DNA of 64,000 nucleotides from Apostichopus japonicus (taxonomy: Eukaryota > Echinodermata > Holothuroidea > Aspidochirotida > Stichopodidae): positions 21,068,501-21,132,500 of the forward strand of contig NC_092580.1 of NCBI RefSeq assembly GCF_037975245.1, written 5' to 3'. Position numbers and translations under genes: made by a program. Shown in pieces: positions 48,898-60,622 of the stretch. The notes beneath the pieces are model-generated. The model worked only from the letters and a program-made list of their open reading frames with translations, was not told the DNA's origin and did no database searches. How positions within the stretch are numbered: the stretch's first letter is position 1; each line of letters opens with the position of its first letter.

Positions 48898-49259
48898 CAG
48901 GGGCGTATCCAGGGGGGGGGGCGCAACAGGCGCGCGCCCCCCCTATTGGCCGTCACCAAAACAAAAAAAAGTTAAGCAAAAAAAAAAAAAAAAAAAAATT
49001 GATGACGACCTTTATGTGAGATGCCGGTGATCGCTCAACCCCCCCCCCCCCCTCCCGTATGCTTTATTTTTTGTTGCCAAAAAAAGGTTCTGGCGAAGTT
49101 CGGCGGCATAATAGTTTTAGAAACATAGATGGTAATTGTGTTTGTATTATCACTATAAACACTAAATGACATGCCAGCCATACTAAATTGTGCATTTTGT
49201 GTCCACATTTACTGGAAATGTTGCTTATTATTAAGGTCGAAAAATGGATCACATATGGC

Positions 49260-50528
49260 CATGGGCGGCGATCCTGGGTGGAGGGGGGATATATCCCCCC
49301 ATGAAAATGGGTGGAGGGGATGTAATGCACCATACCCCCCCCCCACCAAATGCCAGGGATAAGAATATTTTCATGCCTACATTTATGCATCTTCGTTAAT
49401 GTACGGCTCTTTTTTAGCTTCATTTCTCGCCTACCATAAACGCAGTGCGATCTTTTCAAATAAAGCGTCTTGATAAAGCAAAAATAGTTGACTGTAGGCT
49501 TCATTGGCCCTATAACAACAAAATGTATTATTGCGCCCACGGTATTGATATAGTACATATATGCACTCTCATAGTATTCATATAGGCCCTATAGTAGGCC
49601 TACACACGTACATGTTCCCTCGAACAGCTGAGAATCTCATGTAACCAGGGTAATGCTTAATACACGTTTCACCTGGATGCCCTAGCAATCGGTACCTAGG
49701 AATGTAACTATGTGTAATTGCGTATTGCATGTGTATAGGCCTATAATAGCCTGCATGAGGCCATTTTCTTCATCGAATAATATAACAGAGCTCTCGAACA
49801 TTCTAACGTTGCGCCTGAAACAAGATTGACAGGGGCAATTTTCCCAAAATAACACCCGAAATTAAAAAAGTATTTTGGATCCTGATTATGAGATATTTCT
49901 TACATGACATCCCTATTTTAAAGTTGGGTATATGCCGCTTGGAAACCTCGGGAAGTGCCGTTTCCGGCCATCTAGAGCATGGTTTCCCAAACCTGGGGTC
50001 GCGACCCCAACTGGGGTCGCGAAGCTATTCTTGTGGGGTCGCAGGCTTGTTTCAAAATATAAAAAAAAATCTGAGGGTACCCAAAATTTACCCGAATTTG
50101 AACGTTCGCAGTCAAAATCCTACAAAATTCACCCTGAAAACTCATATTTAGGGTTTTATTAGCGGCCGTTCTAGCGTTTTTCCTGAGTGAATCTGGCGTG
50201 TTTTGCTCAATTGTCGCTGGCCACCCTGCTTCTGTGTATTCACTATACTGTTTTCACATACAACTACAGTACTGTACTACAGGTACATGTGGGCCTGCAC
50301 AACTTCATTATTCCGGAGACACAAACTTGGGGTCGCGCTCGGATGGCGCTACATGAAATGGGGTCCCCGCCTTGAAAAGTTTGGGAACCACCGATCTAGA
50401 GGGTTTGTTAATCCCAAAATTTTCTTGTACGCTTCGCGCCAACACATGGTGGCGCTATGCTTAGATAGTCAACAAGGTCATATCCCCCCCCCCCCCCCAC
50501 CACTCGGAAGTACGGATCGCCGCCCATG
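49260..50528. mobile_element. Middle element of the nest, ends CATGGGCGGCGATCC
   Basis: The left end CATGGGCGGCGATCC and right end GGATCGCCGCCCATG are perfect inverses. The flanks CATATGGC (49252-49259) and CATATGAC (50529-50536) are an 8-bp duplication with one mismatch. The interior carries the TTCTTGTACGCTTCGCGCCA word seen in copies A and B, so these families share internal sequence. Confidence 0.85.
49978..50393. mobile_element. Innermost hAT MITE (8-bp duplication ATCTAGAG)
   Basis: The left end CATGGTTTCCCAAACCTGGG and the right end GTTTGGGAACCACCG are inverted; these are the GGTTCCCAAAC-type ends common among hAT MITEs in animals. ATCTAGAG is intact on both sides (49970-49977, 50394-50401). 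Inside are repeated GGGGTCGCGA words. Confidence 0.92.
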
Positions 50529-51562
50529 CATATGACACCATTTTGCATTTCAGCCCTTCTTTGAAAGCAAAAATTGTACACCCCTCCCCTTAGACCCATC
50601 CCCCAGGACGGCGATCATTCATGCCTGGCGCCCCCCCTATTGGAAAATCCTGGATACGCCCCTGTTTGTACAACTAGTACAAAGACCAAAAATCTTGAAT
50701 ATCACCATTACTTGCAAGCTTGACAGTGCCATTTTGCCCTGCATTATTTGAGTAATTTATTCCTAAAGAAAAAGAAGAAAGAAAGAAAATATCTGATTTC
50801 AATTCCATATGTATTTGACTTCATCGTGTTTTCCTATATTATTCGGTTGCGTCTCATTATTACTTTGTGTATGGTGTTAATACTGTACCTCCGTTATTTC
50901 AGAAATAGAAACATATATACCGCACCTCAACCCTTTGAATGATACTTCATATACGATATAGCCCTATAAATTAATCACAATCCTGTTCGAGCCATCTTCC
51001 TTTTACCATACGAATTGCTCATAATAATCGGTTTTACGTGATTTCGGCAGCCACACATTAATTATAGCCATCCCGAAACTGTTCGTTTCATTTTCCTGTC
51101 TTATGAGCAAGTGATGGTACAGTAATAAACATTTTCCCTAACAGTTTTAAACTAACTTCCATTCCATTAGAGAAATGTTTAACAGTTCTACTCACACAAG
51201 ATCGACGACTTGAACAAGTTTAAATATTATGTTGAAATGAACGCGAAACTACAATGTTTTTTCATGTACACTCTATAAAAACAACCTGGTGAAAATTTCC
51301 TGGTCAACAATTTGCTAACATTATCCTGGATATTGTCTACGTTAATCCTGGTTACGCCTGGTTATCTAGTGCGGTAAACCTGATTTTAACATAACTCTGG
51401 TGAATTAATTAAAATAGAATATTAGCATATTGCAATCCTCACCTCTGATTGGTTTGTTGGTCGCGAATCAAGACGTTCGAACTGGGCCTTCCTACGTAAG
51501 ACAATCGCAAGCCGACGACACTGTCAAATACAACTAAGAAATCTGCAAATAACCATCTAGTA

Positions 51563-51602
51563 ATGGCAAATGACGAAGTCAAATTCATGCTAGATCAATG
51601 GG
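51563..51602 (+). pseudogene. Possible first exon of a protein once encoded by the TA element
   Basis: ATG at 51563 gives MANDEVKFMLDQW and a phase-1 donor G|GTATGA. Starts like V-K-x-M-L-D-Q-W are seen at the beginning of SAM-domain proteins carried by some invertebrate transposons. This is from memory and based on only 13 residues. The remaining exons are missing or unrecognisable. Confidence 0.3.
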
Positions 51603-51821
51603 GTATGAGTTACCCTAACTGAGTGCTTGTTTAAATGTAAAGGTGAAATACCGGGATCATGTATATTTCGTCATTTCTGTGATACAGTCAGTACGCGCGA
51701 TATTGTAAGTATAACCTAACGTTAGCCCTTACGTTGTCAGGCTAGGTTAGGCCAGATCCTTTTCCTGATGTGGTATTGATATACGGTACTGACTATGAGA
51801 TTTAGAATAGTAGCCTACTTA

Positions 51822-51893
51822 GTAGTAGTAGTAGTAGTAAGTTGCGTCTCGTCTATCCGACATGCTCAGTGATTAATCTTCGCCACGTATCAC
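51822..51893 (-). repeat. Interspersed repeat end with (AGT)n tail, copy 2
   Basis: It has the (AGT)n tract, AAGTTG, and the shared TCTATCCGACATGCTCAGTG followed by ATTAATCTTCGCCACGTATC, as at 22080-22147 and in the same orientation. Similarity stops after GTATC. Confidence 0.6.
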
Positions 51894-53125
51894 GATATAG
51901 AATAGCCTAGCTGAATTATTAAGTTCCTTCAGGACTAGACCTAAGAAAGTGTATGCCTACACTACAGTGTATCATACCCATACTTAGCAAGACCTAGACC
52001 TTCGCTAAATCACGGGCGCTTCTTCTTCTACCGAATGCGAGTTATTGTGGTGTATGGTAACTCCGAGGGCACACCTAACGAAAGCCACAAATTTATATAC
52101 AGCATTTTTTTTTACGCTTGTGTCAGCACACTTTAGAGTTAAACCGTAACTTGCCTTCACGTTTAAAAAGACTAGGCCTAAGCTTTACAGTGGATATGTT
52201 AAGACCACTATAGTGGTCTATACATTTTCGGGAAAATGGCTTTACTAGTGATTGCCGACATTGAAAGAAGAAAATATAGCTGTTGCATGTGATGCATATA
52301 TTGTAGTGGCCTAGACTAACCGACTGTAAAACTTACCCAGGCTAGGATATAGCAGCTAGCAATATTAGGTTATATGTATTGATAATGTGAAATTTATTGA
52401 GAATAATGAAAATATTCTTCAATCTGAACTGGTCAACAATCAATGCTTTAGGGTAGGGGGAGGGGGGGGGTACTGGTGTGTCAAACTCTAACAGGTTTTG
52501 GCTGAAATGTAACTTAATTAGTCTAAGCCTATCCATGCATTGATATAGGTATAGTCTTGTCCTAGTCACATGTAAGTTTTATCCACATGAGAAATGTAAA
52601 ATGAAACACCACATAACTAGGTCACAGCTTTGCACTCCTTACACTGCTTGCAATACAAAACAGACATGAATATGAATTGTTAGATTATTACATCTCATGC
52701 TGTTCTTATACTACGATTATACTCCCGAAAAGTAGGTTTTGGAGCACTGTAAGTAAGGCAGATTATATTTCCATTTAAGGCACAGCTGAGCAGATCATGA
52801 AATTGGTCTAAATCTCAATATACTGAACTGCCCATAGCAGGGACTCCTTATGGCATGATTTTCTGAACATTCAAAAGGGGACACGTTTACAGTTTTCATT
52901 GGAGATGTCACTGCCCTATCATACATCTCTTCAAAGAGGAATGTTAACAACATTACATAGATAAAAACTGGTAAGTATTTAAACATGGTACAAAACTCAA
53001 ATAAAGACCTTTGGAATTAATTTTGTTTTACTTTTAAAATATTTTTTAACAAATGTGACCAGCTACTGTTAGGTGCAGAAATAAATTACTCTTTTCTGCT
53101 GTTATGTGTCATTGTGTTTTGGCAG

Positions 53126-53258
53126 AAAAAGAAGATTTGTCCCAACAGGAGCTAACAGCCATGACAGAGTACAGTACATCAAACACAACCTTGAGCCTTC
53201 CATGCCATTGCAAACTACATGAAAAAACTGCTGGCTTCAGTTTACTTGGCCTGGGATG
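53126..53258 (+). pseudogene. Exon-like segment inside the TA element
   Basis: An acceptor (GTGTTTTGGCAG) and a donor (GGATG|GTAAGC) bracket 133 bases. One frame is open throughout (EKEDLSQQELTAMTEYSTSN then TTLSLPCHCKLHEKTAGFSL), and its phase would fit the exon at 51563. A second frame reads KRRFVPTGANSHDRVQYIKH and then stops. Neither is recognised. It may be a remnant of the element's own gene. Confidence 0.25.
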
Positions 53259-55089
53259 GTAAGCACTGTTCAATATAATGCAACTGAATACTGTCAAGCA
53301 GGAGTTAAATATCTCCATACCAAAATACTGATATGCTTAACTACAGAAGAAGTTTGTCATTCAAATTGATATACCATTTTCATATAAAAAAGCAACAAGT
53401 GAACATGTTCGTTTATGTTGCTGCAATGTTCATGCTGTATACCCTGGGCTCACCCTCTGTTTCTGGAAAGGATCGGAAACGATTACAGAAATCCTTTTTT
53501 CAATACCAGAGAATTCCTGCAACCAACATGATTAATTGCAACACATATAATAGTCCCTGGTCATATATTCAGTAACTTTAGTGCACATGATGTGTGCGAA
53601 GTACCACGTCAGGCAACTCCAGTAGTATTTTGTGGTGCTTTCATTTTACAACCAAACAATCCTTAAAATTTTCTTAAAATGAGCCCTGACTATGAGAGAA
53701 CCTACAGCTCCGCACAAGTTGAGCAACGAAAACAGTTTTTGGTACAACAAAGACATGCTACATTTTGCCTTTTATTACACTACACTTTTATTAAAAGTTC
53801 CACACAAAATTAGTTGCAAGGCTATGGATACCATGTACAAGTTATGCATGTAGAGGTCAATTAAGGTTACTGGTACCATCGCAGTAACCATATTGTCTTA
53901 CTTCCATACACTTCCTCCTTTTAAAGCGTTGATTTGTATTGATTTATCTTCGCAAAAGTTTGGTCACTTACTCTCCACCAAGTGCGGAAGCATAACTTGA
54001 AGCCACTGCCGAAGTCTTCAACTTTATAGTAGAGGAATTTTCTTGAGTGAAATTCAGCTAAATGAAAGTGCATGTCTCTTCGAAATTTCAAAACAGAAAA
54101 GCCAAATCTGGGGACTGTACAACATATAATTGTACACTATTCTAAGCATATCATACATTCTATAGTGTAGATGGCAAATCTCTGATTTCTAGTTTATTTC
54201 TCTGTGGTGTATATGAGTCTTACATGTCTTAGTGTGTTAGTGCCATTGCATTATTAATTACAGATAAAGCAAGACTTTGATTATTTGCAACAAAGGTGTA
54301 AGTAGAGCTCTCTTTATCAGAAATGGATGCTTTGGCACAACAGATAATCACTATGCACAATTCAATTCACTTTATCGTTGGTAACCTCATTATTGTCTTG
54401 AAGAGCCTTGCTTAGATTTAATGGTTAAAGATGTTTGGTTTGCCAGTGCGAAGTGGTAAAATATATTGGTAATTAAATTCAGAATATAAATTAATTACCA
54501 ATAGTTAAATAATTAAACCAAAAAAATAAATTTGTTAATAGGTCATCCTTATCAACAACAATGTGAACATAGATCTTTTAAGATCTTCCTATCTAGTTCA
54601 AAGAAAAGTAGCTACTGCTACAGGGCTGGCTTTTGTCGTAACATAAAGGTTATTGCGAGAGAGGCTTTGATCAAGTTTTTTAGGAGACAGGTAAAGGGTC
54701 CATTTGCCTTAGTAAAATCATAGCATGTGACCTATAATTAAGTCAATTTTTGTTCAATTCTTGTTCCGTAGTAAAAACAGTTCAAGTGATTTTGTTTCCT
54801 TGTGCTGAACAAGGTCTTGGTATTCCTTGTTATACTTCACAATCACAGTTGAAGTCGAGCAATCAGAGCTTTGGCATGTGACGATGGTAATGTGAAATAT
54901 ATGTCCTCAAAATTTTGACTTCAGTATTGCATTTCTTATAGAAATTCATCGTATAAATATTTGAGGAATTAAGTAACTATTTTGCGAATCTTCATTACTC
55001 AAAATTCAAAAGAAAGGAGACACAAATAAACTTTCAACATTAATTTTGTTGTTTATAATTTATGTTTTGCCTTTCCATAATTTGATGCA
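53259..55089. other. Interior of the TA element without recognisable coding sequence
   Basis: AT-rich. An ORF at 53333-53575 has a hydrophobic start (from the Met at 53405: MFVYVAAMFMLYTLGSPSVS) and then a basic tail. There is no family match and no splice evidence. Confidence 0.4.
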
Positions 55090-55359
55090 TTCCAACTTTA
55101 ATCAAGGATAAGGTGGTATGCCCAATAGTATTAACAAGGACATTTGTGGTGATTTAACCAGGAATGAGGTGGCAAATTTTTTGATTTTAACCAGGGGAGT
55201 AGTCACATCAATCAGGAAATGTTTAATGTAACCAGGAAAGGGGTGGAATGTTCTATGATATTAACCAGGATAGTATTGGCACCAGGCAGGAAATGTTGGT
55301 TAATTTAACCAGGAAAGAGGTGGAATACGTTTGATATTAACCAGGATAGTAGTCACATC

Positions 55360-56430
55360 CAGGGGTGGCGATTTGTTTCAAATATTGGGGGGGGGGGGCA
55401 TTTGCTTGGGTGCAGGATCCATGATTTTCTTACCCGGGGCGCGAATTACTATCAAAGCGGAGCGCCACCATTGGTTGACGCGCAGCATACAAGAAAATTT
55501 CTGGTTTTGATAGCCCCCCAGACCACCGGAAATGGCACTTCTCAGGCTTGAAAATGACCAACCAGCTGTATTCTTTTGCCTGAGAACCAAGTTTTTCCCA
55601 ATAGTGTTTTATCATCCATAACGTTTTTCAAGATTGTCACCAGTCACACATCATGTTCGACCTCATCGCATCTCATGTGGATCATTGCTTTTGTAGGTAA
55701 TTCTACGTAACGGCCGACAATACCCGTCAGCCCCACTTTTCAAGGTTTTAAGCCCATTATTTGTGCAAAATTTGAATAATAAATTCACTTCAAAACAAAC
55801 CCATAATGTAGCACAAAATTCAATCTATGGACAACCAAAACCAAAACCTAACAGACCGGTCAAAATTGCACGAGTAGAGGGAAGTATGTTGAAGAAAATT
55901 CAGACAGTTAATTTATTGGTGTACAAATATTAAAACCTCTTATAACGGCTACTATAAAACTTCGATATCATAAAGCAAATACAAAATATTTGCTCGAGGA
56001 GGGGCGGTCTCCCCTCCCCTCCCCCTTGGCTACGCGCCTGCGGTTAGAAATCTTGTAGGAAACAGGCCAAATGGTAACCCAGTGAACCCATATGTGGATC
56101 ATATACACGATTGTACGTACTTACACGCATACACAAGAGATGTACAGACATGATAATAATCATGAGTGACAACATGCTATACGGTCACAGGTCACAGAAA
56201 CGACCACGAAGAGTCATTTACCTCATGCAGCATGTGTTGGATGAAGTTTTAGCCACCGCCAAATATGATTTGGATAAATAATCTCACGCATCATTTTATA
56301 CTTAAAGCCACAAAAAAAACCTATGCCACCAAATATTGGGGGGATATTAGATAATATAACCCCCACCTAAAGTAATGGAGGACATGTCCCCCTCAACCCC
56401 CCCCCCCCCCCCCCATGATCGCCGCCCATG
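55360..56430. mobile_element. Element inserted in the TA transposon, ends CAGGGGTGGCGAT / ATCGCCGCCCATG
   Basis: The left end CAGGGGTGGCGATTT and right end GATCGCCGCCCATG are inverse to each other with a few changes, like the ends of the element at 49260-50528. Poly(G) (55386-55398) and poly(C) (56399-56414) lie just inside. No duplication remains; the flanking subterminal units do not join cleanly, suggesting a small rearrangement. It contains the element at 55407-56040. Confidence 0.6.
55407..56040 (-). mobile_element. Internal-deletion copy of the A/B transposon family
   Basis: From the GATTTTCTTACCCGG side it follows copy B (40404-41030) in order and orientation: hairpin word, GACCAACCAG, TTTTGTAGGTAATTCTACGT, ACCCGTCAGCCCCACTTTTC, CAAAATTGCACGAGTAGAGG. 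It then jumps to the opposite terminus GGCTACGCGCCTG. It is about one third the size of copy A. Confidence 0.75.
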
Positions 56431-56546
56431 ACCAGGATAGTATGGGCACCAGTCAGGAAATGTTGGTTAATTTAACCAGGAATGAGGTGGAATACCCAAT
56501 TTCACCAGTTCCTGGTGAACTTTCACCAGGTTGTTTTTAGAGTGTA

Positions 56547-58960
56547 TTCTCCCTATTTGTTTCTGTATCATCTTCGTTGGACCGAGGAGACTTTTGTATT
56601 TCGTGCTAAACTGCTGTTTTTTAACACTTAAATCTTATCTAGAATTTTTTCAGTACGAATACTATTTTCAATTCTTGTAAAAACATGAAGAAGACAGAAC
56701 AGCACAGTATGTAAAGTTATTGTCTTTGGCACTATTGTTCACTGTCACAATAGCAGCCCTCTGAACCAATGTGTTCCTCTTGGAAAGGTGGGACTGGTAG
56801 GGGTGGCGGGAAGGGGTTGGTCATAACAAGCATTCCTATCATAAAAGGTACATATGACTATAGGTTTCCTTTTAAGATTTGCATCCTTCATAACGGAAAG
56901 ATCACCAACCATCAACCGATTTATCTGAAGAATGAATGGAAGAGCAAGAAAACATGTTGAGGGTTTTTGAAACGGAGTTAAAAATTGTCTTCTGTGTAAT
57001 TTTAATTAAAAACTCCCAAAACAAGCCAAATATCTTAATTCATAACGAAGACCAATTAGAATTCATTTCGTTATTCTTTTTCTAGCATAGTTGCAAACAA
57101 CCCCTTCTCCTGTACATTGTGTGGCTTCACATTGACTTGTCAGATATTTTTCACATGCATCGTAAATGGTTTACATTGTAACGAAAGAGAATATAATGCC
57201 GATATGTTATGAACATATATCCTTACTGCAAACCAAATTATGAATAAACAAAACATTTATTCCCAAATGACATACGGTGTATTGCTGACAGATGTGGTAC
57301 AATCAATCCCATAATATATCCTTACAAAAGTCAGGAGAAATTTAGCAAGGATAAAAAAACGAAAAAATATCTTGAAATATTAAACATAACCCCCAGAGTG
57401 TTACCCTTAGGTCAAACTTAATGGAAACACCATGAGTACATTGGGTGGGAAAGTCTCTCAAACATCTGTCTGAACCACTCAAATCTCGAATCACACTTAT
57501 CAAAGCAAACAGGTAAATTATTCAAATGAACTTTAAATCGGTTGGCCAATTCATGCTACGGGGTTCTAACGTTGGTAACATTACTCCCCACACATGTAAC
57601 CCTGTGCGGCGACCCCTTCAAAATTACTGTGGATGTTCTTCTCAATAGGTAAATGTCAGATCTGCTATTCCACAATCCTTTCAGCCCATGATCAAGGAAT
57701 GATGAGGTCACTGCAGACAATTTGCATAAAGTTTCCTTGTCATAAAGTTACCATAGATCCTTGTACACAAACTTCAAAAGCGATTGTTCATCATCTCCAA
57801 GGTGATCGGTTGCCCATTCCACACTTCATTAGGTACCACACCGAAGTAACATACCAAAATTTCCACCCCTCCTGTAAATGAATCTGCATTCGAAGCCTTT
57901 TGATATATCCAACGGGAAAGAATTGCAGTAATGGAGCTGCAACTAAAAGGCGGCCGTCTCCATAGTGAGTTTAACTGCTTGAGAGAATGACCTAAACGCA
58001 GGATACTTTTTATATATTTCCATAATAAGAAGGGCGGAGGGGAGGGGTATTAAGTTGTGAACGGAGTTGTGAGAGAGAGTTTGAAAGCATTCGTTGTCTG
58101 ATGGATTTAGCCAATGGGGACTTTAAGAAAGGGGGTTGGAGATCGTTGGCGTTGCAGGTTTTAAGAATTGCTTCGTAAGCCGGAAATAAACGTGCTTCCG
58201 AATTCTGAACAAGCTTAAATCATTGTCACGGGAAAAGGAGCGGCATATCCATGAGAAATTGGCGGTGCATTTGAAATGTTTCTCCATTCATGTAACTTTT
58301 TCAATTAGTATTAACGAGTAATAGTAAGCAGCTTTGAAGTCCCTCTGAAACATTGCATGTTGTAGTGGTGGCACCAGCCTATAGGTAATCGGGTGGGGGT
58401 GTGGTGGGCAACTAGGTGCAAGAAATATTTCGGATGGCCAAAAGTCTAGCACTGATCTAATGTAGGGGTCTAAGGGGGGATTGTCTCTCTCCCCCTTCGA
58501 GAAGTTTTCTACAAGTTTAAAATGACTTAGAAGCAAAATGGCGCTCATCATTTGACAATTTTGCACATAGGTTTATCTAACATTCCTACAATATGGCAAC
58601 GTTATGGCAAGTAAGAATTGTGTTCGCAGTTTGACAAACTGAGTGCCGGCGGCTTTGAGCGAATAAAAATGGTTTTAGCGGTCGACTTGATTGAAGTATC
58701 AACTTCAAGTTTAACAGTAAAGACTAACTGAGTTTTTAACGCCATCGATAGTCGTATATCTTCATCTTCATTCTTTTGTAAACATTTCAGAGAATTAATG
58801 GTATGGTCTACTTTCGAAGTGGCGACAAGTACAAGTATGGTATGTTTATAACTGGCAGAGATAACGGTAACTGCACCGAAAGCATGATGCATCCCCTTTG
58901 GAAGCTGTGTTTACCTACTGACACATATGCCTATATTCTGGATGAGTACCAGATTGGGTT
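56547..58960. other. Non-coding stretch right of the TA element
   Basis: No recognisable gene. Around 58360-58510 lies a degraded G-rich/C-rich repeat (GGTGGCACCAGCC to CTCCCCCTTCGAGAAG). ORFs of 80-96 codons are unconvincing. Confidence 0.45.
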
Positions 58961-59170
58961 GGCGAAACTGGGTGAGGGGATGGGCAAACTGGGTGAGGGG
59001 ATGGGCGAACTGGGTGAGGGGATGTGCAAACTGGGTGAGGGGATGGGCAAACTGGGTGAGGGGATGGGCAAACTGGGTGAGGGGATGGGCAAACTGGGTG
59101 AGGGGATGTGCAAACTGGGTGAGGGATGGGCGAACTGGGTGAGGGATGGGCGAACTGGGTGAGGGGATGG
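58961..59170. repeat. Minisatellite, 21-bp unit AAACTGGGTGAGGGGATGGGC, about 10 copies
   Basis: Ten units in tandem, two of them one base short (GAGGGATGGGC). The 21-bp length leaves frames open on both strands: KLGEGMG on the plus strand, and P/S/H-rich peptides on the minus strand. These are repeat products, not genes. Confidence 0.95.
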
Positions 59171-60270
59171 GCAAGAAGAAATGAATGCGTCCGGAGTCTA
59201 ATGCATTGCATTAGGAGCTGTTTCTAATACAAACGGTTAGCCTAGCTCTATATATTTTGGATAAGTACCAGATGCAACTGGGGAGGTGGAATCTGGAAAT
59301 TTGCCCCTCATACCCCCACCCCGGTAGCGACGCCACGGTGTTGAAGTCGTGGAGTGAAATGACTGTTAGTGAACAACAGAACATCTCTAAGACATGTTGA
59401 CCAGTTGAATACGAAAGACCATGTACTAAATCCATAAGGCATCCAACGGGTACCTAAACCATTATGATTATTTCATTCCAGACAGGGTAAACTGCATTTC
59501 ATTACAAATAACCATCGAAATGAAAAAAAAAACACATTACAAACATGTTACTGTACGAAACGTTTATTTTTATTTCATAAATAGGCTACCATATTCATTC
59601 TAATTGAAATGACATGACGAAACGTTAAAATAAAATTTATTGACCCTTTTCCGCATTATTAAATTCAATTAACGACTGCTTTAATATCCAGCATTACAAT
59701 AAATTATCTTCAGTGTCCAATCGCCAAATTGCCTGCAGGGGGGGGGGGGACACTATACCTGCACATATTGTCATGCAGGTGTGTCCTGTTCCTTTACTAT
59801 CACCACCAACTTCCAGATTTTCAACCTCATAATTTGTCCATTTTTTTCACTTCAATTAGCAAGTATGAAACAAGAATTAATTTTTTTTTTAAAGAAGTGA
59901 ATCAACCATACATTAGATATAATATTAAGGTTTGAGCACTGGTACCAACCCATACTTGGTTAACCATTTTCAGCACAAGGCCCTAACACTGAAGTGATAC
60001 TTTTGGTAAGTTGTCAGTTATTTGGTTAGTTTTGATGCTTGGAGGTTTAAAAGGACGAAATAATCTACTGATAATGGGGAAAATTCAAGAGGACTCAAGG
60101 TAATTTCAGGGCATATTTGAAATTCGTTGTTGAAACAGAGAGCTGGGCTCATGCGTTTGAAAGTACCCATCTTAAACTTTCACCTCTTCTAGCTTAAGCT
60201 TAAATGTTCATAGTGGGTGATATGTATGTGAAATGATAGCCCACGCGATCAGCTATCATAGGGTGTGTGG
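59171..60270. other. Non-coding stretch
   Basis: AT-rich with a G run at 59739-59749. No gene or bounded element is seen. Confidence 0.5.
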
Positions 60271-60614
60271 CAGTGGCGGAGCGTCCATACAGTCAGGTGG
60301 CGGATGCCCCCCCCCCCCCTGACGGACTCAAATGGACAGCTGACGCCCTTTTCAGCTTTTTACCACTTTCTACTTATTTGCGATTATTGACTTTTTTATT
60401 GCGCTCTCATCTACCTATTGACATTTGTCACATTATCTGCAAATTAGCAAGGCCCGGAAATGGTCATTTCCGGCGATCTAGGGAGTATCTTTACTCAAAA
60501 AATGTCTGTATACGCTCCGCGCCAACCTGTGGTGGCGCTCCGCTTAGATAGTGTCGAAAGCGCCCCTACAGACCATTCTCGCCCCCCTAACCAATACCCT
60601 TAGCTCCGTCACTA
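60271..60614. mobile_element. hAT-type MITE (8-bp duplication GTGTGTGG)
   Basis: The left end is CAGTGGCGGAGCGTCC and the right end GCTCCGTCACTA. GTGTGTGG is found on both sides (60263-60270, 60615-60622). It is inverted relative to its relative at 41092-41468 and carries the GCGCCAACC-TGGTGGCGC hairpin word. Confidence 0.93.
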
Positions 60615-60622
60615 GTGTGTGG

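Larger units (their letters stand above)
48898..50664. mobile_element. Outer element of a three-deep transposon nest (7-bp duplication TTTGTAC)
   Basis: The left end is CAGGGGCGTATCCAGG and the right end CCTGGATACGCCCCTG. TTTGTAC lies directly against both ends (48891-48897 and 50665-50671). The interior contains two further elements (49260-50528 and 49978-50393), so its own sequence is only about 500 bp. Ends are close to those of copies A and B, but the duplication is longer. There is no transposase; the 164-codon minus ORF at 49064-49558 crosses element borders and is not a gene. Confidence 0.85.
51269..56544 (+). mobile_element. 5.3-kb DNA transposon with TA duplication and AACCAGG subterminal repeats
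   Basis: The left end is CACTCTATAAAAACAACCTG and the right end is the inverse with one base fewer (CAGGTTGTTTTTAGAGTG). TA flanks both ends (51267-51268, 56545-56546). Near the right end the words TTAACCAGGATAGTA and AGGAAATGTTGGTTAATTTA repeat several times as direct units (55090-55355, 56430-56520); near the left end CCTGGTT-type words occur in inverse. TA duplication suggests the Tc1/mariner group, but length, repeats and lack of a DDE transposase leave the superfamily open. It was invaded near its right end by the elements at 55360-56430. Confidence 0.82.

Noticed and set aside
49064-49558. 164-codon minus-strand ORF
   Set aside because: It crosses the border of the nested transposon at 49260 and contains the terminal poly(C) sequence; no transposase-like motif.
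58803-59211. ORFs of 60-119 codons on both strands
   Set aside because: All derive from the 21-bp minisatellite.
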